DNA from: DASQPR01 sp963797675
GTDB taxonomy: Bacteria > Actinomycetota > Actinomycetes > Mycobacteriales > Micromonosporaceae
Length of the DNA stretch: 64,000 bases
Assembly (NCBI GenBank): GCA_963797675.1
Contig: CAWCQQ010000014.1
Span: 186,001 to 250,000 of the forward strand
Direction of reading: 5' to 3'
The notes under the pieces are model-generated. The model saw only the letters and a list, made by a program, of their open reading frames with translations, was not told where the DNA came from and did not search any database. Positions 60,852 through 64,000 of this stretch are shown here, in pieces; the first letter of the stretch is position 1, and every line of letters begins with the position of its first letter. A program made the position numbers and the translations under genes.

Positions 60852-61358
60852 ATGCACAGTCGATGGGTTCGTCGGTTCCTCGCCACGTCGGCACTGGCCG
60901 TCGTCGGCCTGCTCGCGGCGGCTCCCGGCATCGCCCTCGCGCGCGGCGGAGGCGCGTCCGGAAGCGTCGAGCCGAAGACGGTCGAGCGGGGCAACGACGT
61001 GTCGTTCTTCATCGAGTGCGCGTCGTCGTCGAGCGACGCGAGCCTGACCGGTACGCCGCTCGGACTGCCCAGCAACATCGTGATGGAGAAGCTGAGTTCA
61101 CGCGAGTTCGATCTCGACCTCACGGTCCCGTCGAACGCGTCCCGCGGTACGCATCACATGGACATGCAGTGCTCGGACGGCAGCTTCGTCACTGTCACGC
61201 TGGTCGTCTCGCCGCACGGCGGCGCGGACACCGGTGACGGTGCGATGTCCGCCGGTGTGTCGATGATCGCGCTGGCCGTCGGCGGTGTGCTCGTGGTGGG
61301 TGCCGCCGTCGGTGGTGTTCTGCTGATCCGGCGGCGCGGAGCTCAGCTCGTGCGATGA
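60852..61358 (+). CDS. Secreted, membrane-anchored protein coupled to sortase
   Basis: This 168-residue protein has a signal peptide (RFLATSALAVVGLLAAAPGIALA), an extracytoplasmic beta-rich domain with two cysteines (SFFIECASS, HHMDMQCSDGS) that may pair, and a C-terminal TM helix followed by RRRGAQLVR. The terminal layout resembles a sorting signal, but no LPxTG-like motif precedes the helix (GGADTGDG is there instead). It overlaps the sortase start by ATGA, so it may be the partner or an atypical substrate of that sortase. Confidence 0.8.
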   Translation: MHSRWVRRFLATSALAVVGLLAAAPGIALARGGGASGSVEPKTVERGNDVSFFIECASSSSDASLTGTPLGLPSNIVMEKLSSREFDLDLTVPSNASRGTHHMDMQCSDGSFVTVTLVVSPHGGADTGDGAMSAGVSMIALAVGGVLVVGAAVGGVLLIRRRGAQLVR

Positions 61359-62068
61359 CCTCGATCCTGGGATTGTTCAGGCGATCAACGGCCGGGCGTT
61401 CACGGAGTCGGGCCGGCCGCGCCGGTGCCGGGCAGGTGATCGGCGCGATGGCGGCGTTCGTGATTGCGATGGCCGGATGCGGCGTGATCACGGCGGCGTT
61501 TGCGGCCGCGCCGGACCCGCCGGCGATGCCGAGCGCGACATCGATCCCGGCCACCGCCACCGGTCCGATCGATCGGGTGCCCACGCTGCCGAAATCGACG
61601 CCGACCAGGGTCGACATCGCGGCGATCGGCGTACACGCTCGGATCGTCGCGGCCGGTGTGGACCGGGACGGTGCCGTTGCGGTGCCGCCGCTGTCGCAGC
61701 CGTACCAGACGAACTGGTACAAGGACGGCCCGAGCCCTGGCCAGGCCGGCAATGCGGTCATCCTCGGGCACGTCGACTCGAAGAAGGTCGGCGCGGCGGT
61801 CTTCTACCACCTGGGCCAGCTCACGAACGGCGACCGGATCGACATCACGCGCGCGGACGGGACGGTCGCGGTCTTCCAGGTCACCGGCGTCGCGCTCTAC
61901 CCGAAGACCAAGTTCCCCACCAATCTGGTGTACGGGCCGACCACCACGCCCGGCCTGCGACTGATCACGTGTGGCGGGAGTTTCGACGCGAGTGCGCATA
62001 CCTATCGCGGGAACATCATCGTCACGGCCGCCATGATCTCGTCCCACCGAACTGCACACGCAGGGTGA
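61355..62068 (+). CDS. Class F sortase
   Basis: This 237-residue protein has an N-terminal helix (GAMAAFVIAMAGCGVITAAF), a proline/threonine linker and a sortase domain. The catalytic residues are visible: His in VILGHVDS, Cys in RLITCGG, and Arg in the final strand region (AHTYRGNIIV). Class F sortases are typical of actinomycetes and generally attach or process cell-surface proteins at the outer membrane face. Translationally coupled to the upstream secreted protein. Confidence 0.92.
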   Translation: MTSILGLFRRSTAGRSRSRAGRAGAGQVIGAMAAFVIAMAGCGVITAAFAAAPDPPAMPSATSIPATATGPIDRVPTLPKSTPTRVDIAAIGVHARIVAAGVDRDGAVAVPPLSQPYQTNWYKDGPSPGQAGNAVILGHVDSKKVGAAVFYHLGQLTNGDRIDITRADGTVAVFQVTGVALYPKTKFPTNLVYGPTTTPGLRLITCGGSFDASAHTYRGNIIVTAAMISSHRTAHAG

Positions 62069-62134
62069 GAATCTTTTCGCACGGTGTGCTCGACCCGCGT
62101 ACCATTTGGCCACCCGAGCGCCAGAGGAGGACGG

Positions 62135-64000
62135 GTGATCGAGTTTGGTGTACTGGGCACCCTCCGGGTGCGACGGGACGGCACGGTCGTCGCGATCCCG
62201 ACCGTCAAGGCTCGACAACTGCTCGCGCTCCTACTGGCACGCCCGGGCGAGCCGATCTCGGTCGGCCGGATTGCCGAGGCGCTGTGGGGTGCCGAGCCGC
62301 CCAGCTCCGCGCGCCGATCCATCTCGGTCTACATATCGCGCCTGCGCGACGTGGTCGACAAGCGGATCGAGTCACAGTCCGGCGGCTACCTGATCCGGCC
62401 GCTCGACGGAGAGTTGGACTCCGCCGTCTTCGATCGCGCGCTCGCCGAGGCAAGCGATCCGCTAGCCGGGGCCTCGCCCGCGCAGGTCGCGGACGCGCTC
62501 CGGGCGGCCCTGGCGGTGTGGCGGGGACCGGCGTTCGAGGATTTCCGCGGTGTCGCGGCGTTCGACGAGTCCGCCGATCGGCTCGACAGCAGGCGGATCG
62601 ACGCGTTCGAGCGCTGGGTCGATCTGGAACTGGATCTGACCGCATCTCCGGACCCGGGACGCCACGTCGAGCTGGTACCGGATCTGGTCGACATGATCAC
62701 GGCGCACCCGTTCCGGGAGCGACTGCGCTGCCAGCTGATGCTCGCGCTGTACCGCAGCGGTCGGGTCGCGGAGGCGCTTGAGGTCTACCGGCAGGCATTC
62801 CGGATCTTCACCGATGAGTTGGGCGTCGAGCCCGGCGCGCCGCTCGCCGACCTCCACCGGAGGATTCTCGCCGCGGACCCGACACTGATGCTGGCGGCTT
62901 CGGTGGCCACCGCGGCTGCGGTACCGCAGAGCCTGCCGAATGCAGCCTCCGGTTTCGCCGGACGGGAGGAGCCGCTGGCGCTGCTCGACGCTGCGCTGGA
63001 CGGTTCCGGCACGGCCGCACCGATCGCGATCGTGTCAGGCACCGCAGGCGTCGGCAAGACGACGCTCGCGGTCTACTGGGCACATCGCGCTGCACACCGA
63101 TTCCGGGACGGGCAGCTCTACGCCGACCTGCGCGGATTCGATCCGGTACGCGCACCGGCCGCACCCGAGGACGTACTCCGGACGTTTCTCACCCTGCTTG
63201 GCGAGCCCGCGGATCGATTGGGTGCCGATGTCGACGTCCTCAGCGGGTTGTTTCGCACCCGTCTGGCCGGCCGTCGCATGCTCATCGTGCTGGACAATGC
63301 CCGCACGGCCGAGCAGATCCGGCCATTGCTCGCCGCGGACCCGCGCTGCGCCACGCTGGTCACCAGCCGTAGCCCGCTGCTCGAGCTGATCGCCGTCGAG
63401 GGCGCCACGCATCTACCGTTGCCGGTGTTTACCGAGGTCGAAGCGGTCGAGATGCTCGCTCGTCGGCTCGGCGACGTCCGGCTGCGCGACGAGTCCGATG
63501 CGGTCGCCGAGATCATCACGTTGTGTGCTCGGCTGCCGCTGGCACTCGCCATCGTCGCCGCCCGTGCCGCGGTACGGCCGTCGGTGCATCTCGCCCGGAC
63601 GGCCGCCGGTCTGCGCGATCGGAGGCGAGCGCTGGACGAACTCCAGCTGGCCGAGTCGAGTGGCGTACGGGTGGCATTCAGCCTGTCTTACGACGCGTTG
63701 AGTGCGCCCGCGGCAACGCTCTTCCGGCGGCTGGGCGTCCATCCCGGGCCCGACTTCGGTGTGCCGGTCGCCGCCAGCCTCGCCGGTGTCGACGTCGCCG
63801 CGGCTCGCGAGCTGCTCGGCGAGCTGACCAACGCACACCTGGTGGACGAGCACCAACGAGGCCGTTACCGGCTGCACGATCTGCTCCGCACGTACGCCGG
63901 CGAGCTGGCCGACGCCGCCGAGGACGGTCCCGAGGCTCGGTCGACCCTCTTTCGCCACTACTCCTACGCCGCGTATTGCGCCCGCCGGATCATCCAGCCG
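62135..64000 (+). CDS. AfsR/SARP-family regulator, 3' end outside window
   Basis: From GTG 62135 (GAGGAGG 4 nt upstream) the frame stays open for 622 codons to the window end. It shows an OmpR-like winged helix (FGVLGTLRVRRDGTVVAIPT, KARQLLALLLARPGEPISV, LRDVVDKRIESQSGGYLIRP), a BTAD domain (residues ~95-245; PFRERLRCQLMLALYRSGRV, ELGVEPGAPLADLHRRIL), and an NB-ARC ATPase with P-loop SGTAGVGKTTLA and LIVLDNAR. LPLALAIVAARA and a C-terminal winged helix (RYRLHDLLRTYAGEL) follow. Full-length members end in TPR repeats, expected beyond the window. These activate secondary metabolism or morphological genes. Confidence 0.93.
   Translation, partial: MIEFGVLGTLRVRRDGTVVAIPTVKARQLLALLLARPGEPISVGRIAEALWGAEPPSSARRSISVYISRLRDVVDKRIESQSGGYLIRPLDGELDSAVFDRALAEASDPLAGASPAQVADALRAALAVWRGPAFEDFRGVAAFDESADRLDSRRIDAFERWVDLELDLTASPDPGRHVELVPDLVDMITAHPFRERLRCQLMLALYRSGRVAEALEVYRQAFRIFTDELGVEPGAPLADLHRRILAADPTLMLAASVATAAAVPQSLPNAASGFAGREEPLALLDAALDGSGTAAPIAIVSGTAGVGKTTLAVYWAHRAAHRFRDGQLYADLRGFDPVRAPAAPEDVLRTFLTLLGEPADRLGADVDVLSGLFRTRLAGRRMLIVLDNARTAEQIRPLLAADPRCATLVTSRSPLLELIAVEGATHLPLPVFTEVEAVEMLARRLGDVRLRDESDAVAEIITLCARLPLALAIVAARAAVRPSVHLARTAAGLRDRRRALDELQLAESSGVRVAFSLSYDALSAPAATLFRRLGVHPGPDFGVPVAASLAGVDVAAARELLGELTNAHLVDEHQRGRYRLHDLLRTYAGELADAAEDGPEARSTLFRHYSYAAYCARRIIQP

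Overview
The window is high-GC DNA from a filamentous, probably sporulating actinomycete. The evidence is an SsgA/SsgB-family sporulation protein, a mycothiol-dependent isomerase-family protein, a deazaflavin (F420)-type nitroreductase, a two-domain LysX, an AfsR/SARP regulator, a class F sortase and a pSAM2-like integrative element. I cannot name the genus from sequence alone.

Layout. 1-5.4 kb: the tail of an oxidoreductase, an IS6-type transposase scar, coaD with a small upstream partner, several orphan or hypothetical genes, and a truncated ISAs1-type transposase. 5.45-10.98 kb: a small integrative element in the 3' end of a tRNA-Val(GAC) gene, bounded by 48-bp direct repeats. It carries two cargo genes, a replication initiator, xis and int, but no recognisable transfer (TraB/FtsK-like) gene, and its rep and int are frameshifted. 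10.9-11.45 kb: a Gly-Cys-Val tRNA cluster on the minus strand, preceded by a 34-bp tandem repeat array whose units look like repeated promoters. 11.5-28.4 kb: ordinary chromosomal genes (SMI1/KNR4, OsmC, crotonase, sirtuin, SDR, peptide deformylase, ACT protein, class III aminotransferase with TetR regulator and operator, HtrA-like protease, CPA1 antiporter, GntR and WYL regulators, MazEF-type pair, EXPERA-SDR operon). 28.5-44 kb: SsgA-like protein, envelope and secreted proteins, UDP-sulfoquinovose synthase, GtrA, a fused membrane/GT2 glycosyltransferase, M3 peptidase, oxidoreductases, YjbQ, ADP-ribosylglycohydrolase, and a 41-residue basic protein. 44-64 kb: secreted S53 protease; a GGDEF-EAL receptor translationally coupled to an alpha-oxoamine-synthase-type PLP enzyme; a lipoprotein-adaptor-ATPase-permease exporter operon divergent from its likely two-component system; lysX; a membrane protein; a secreted protein plus class F sortase; and the first 622 codons of an AfsR-type regulator that runs off the window.

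Sequence quality or gene decay. Six otherwise well-conserved chromosomal genes are interrupted (aminotransferase, UDP-sulfoquinovose synthase, M3 peptidase, S53 protease, GGDEF-EAL protein, GNAT protein). In every one the total length is 3n+1, so removing a single net base restores the frame; the sulfoquinovose synthase also has one in-frame TAG. This uniform +1 bias suggests sequencing or assembly indels rather than decay, but it needs read-level confirmation. The integrase is much more heavily broken.

The least explained signals are the tandem promoter-like array in front of the tRNA cluster, a perfect 14-bp stem that would mask the ribosome binding site of the EXPERA-SDR operon, the stripped integrative element with a 31-bp repeat around its cargo, and the GGDEF-EAL/PLP-enzyme coupling.
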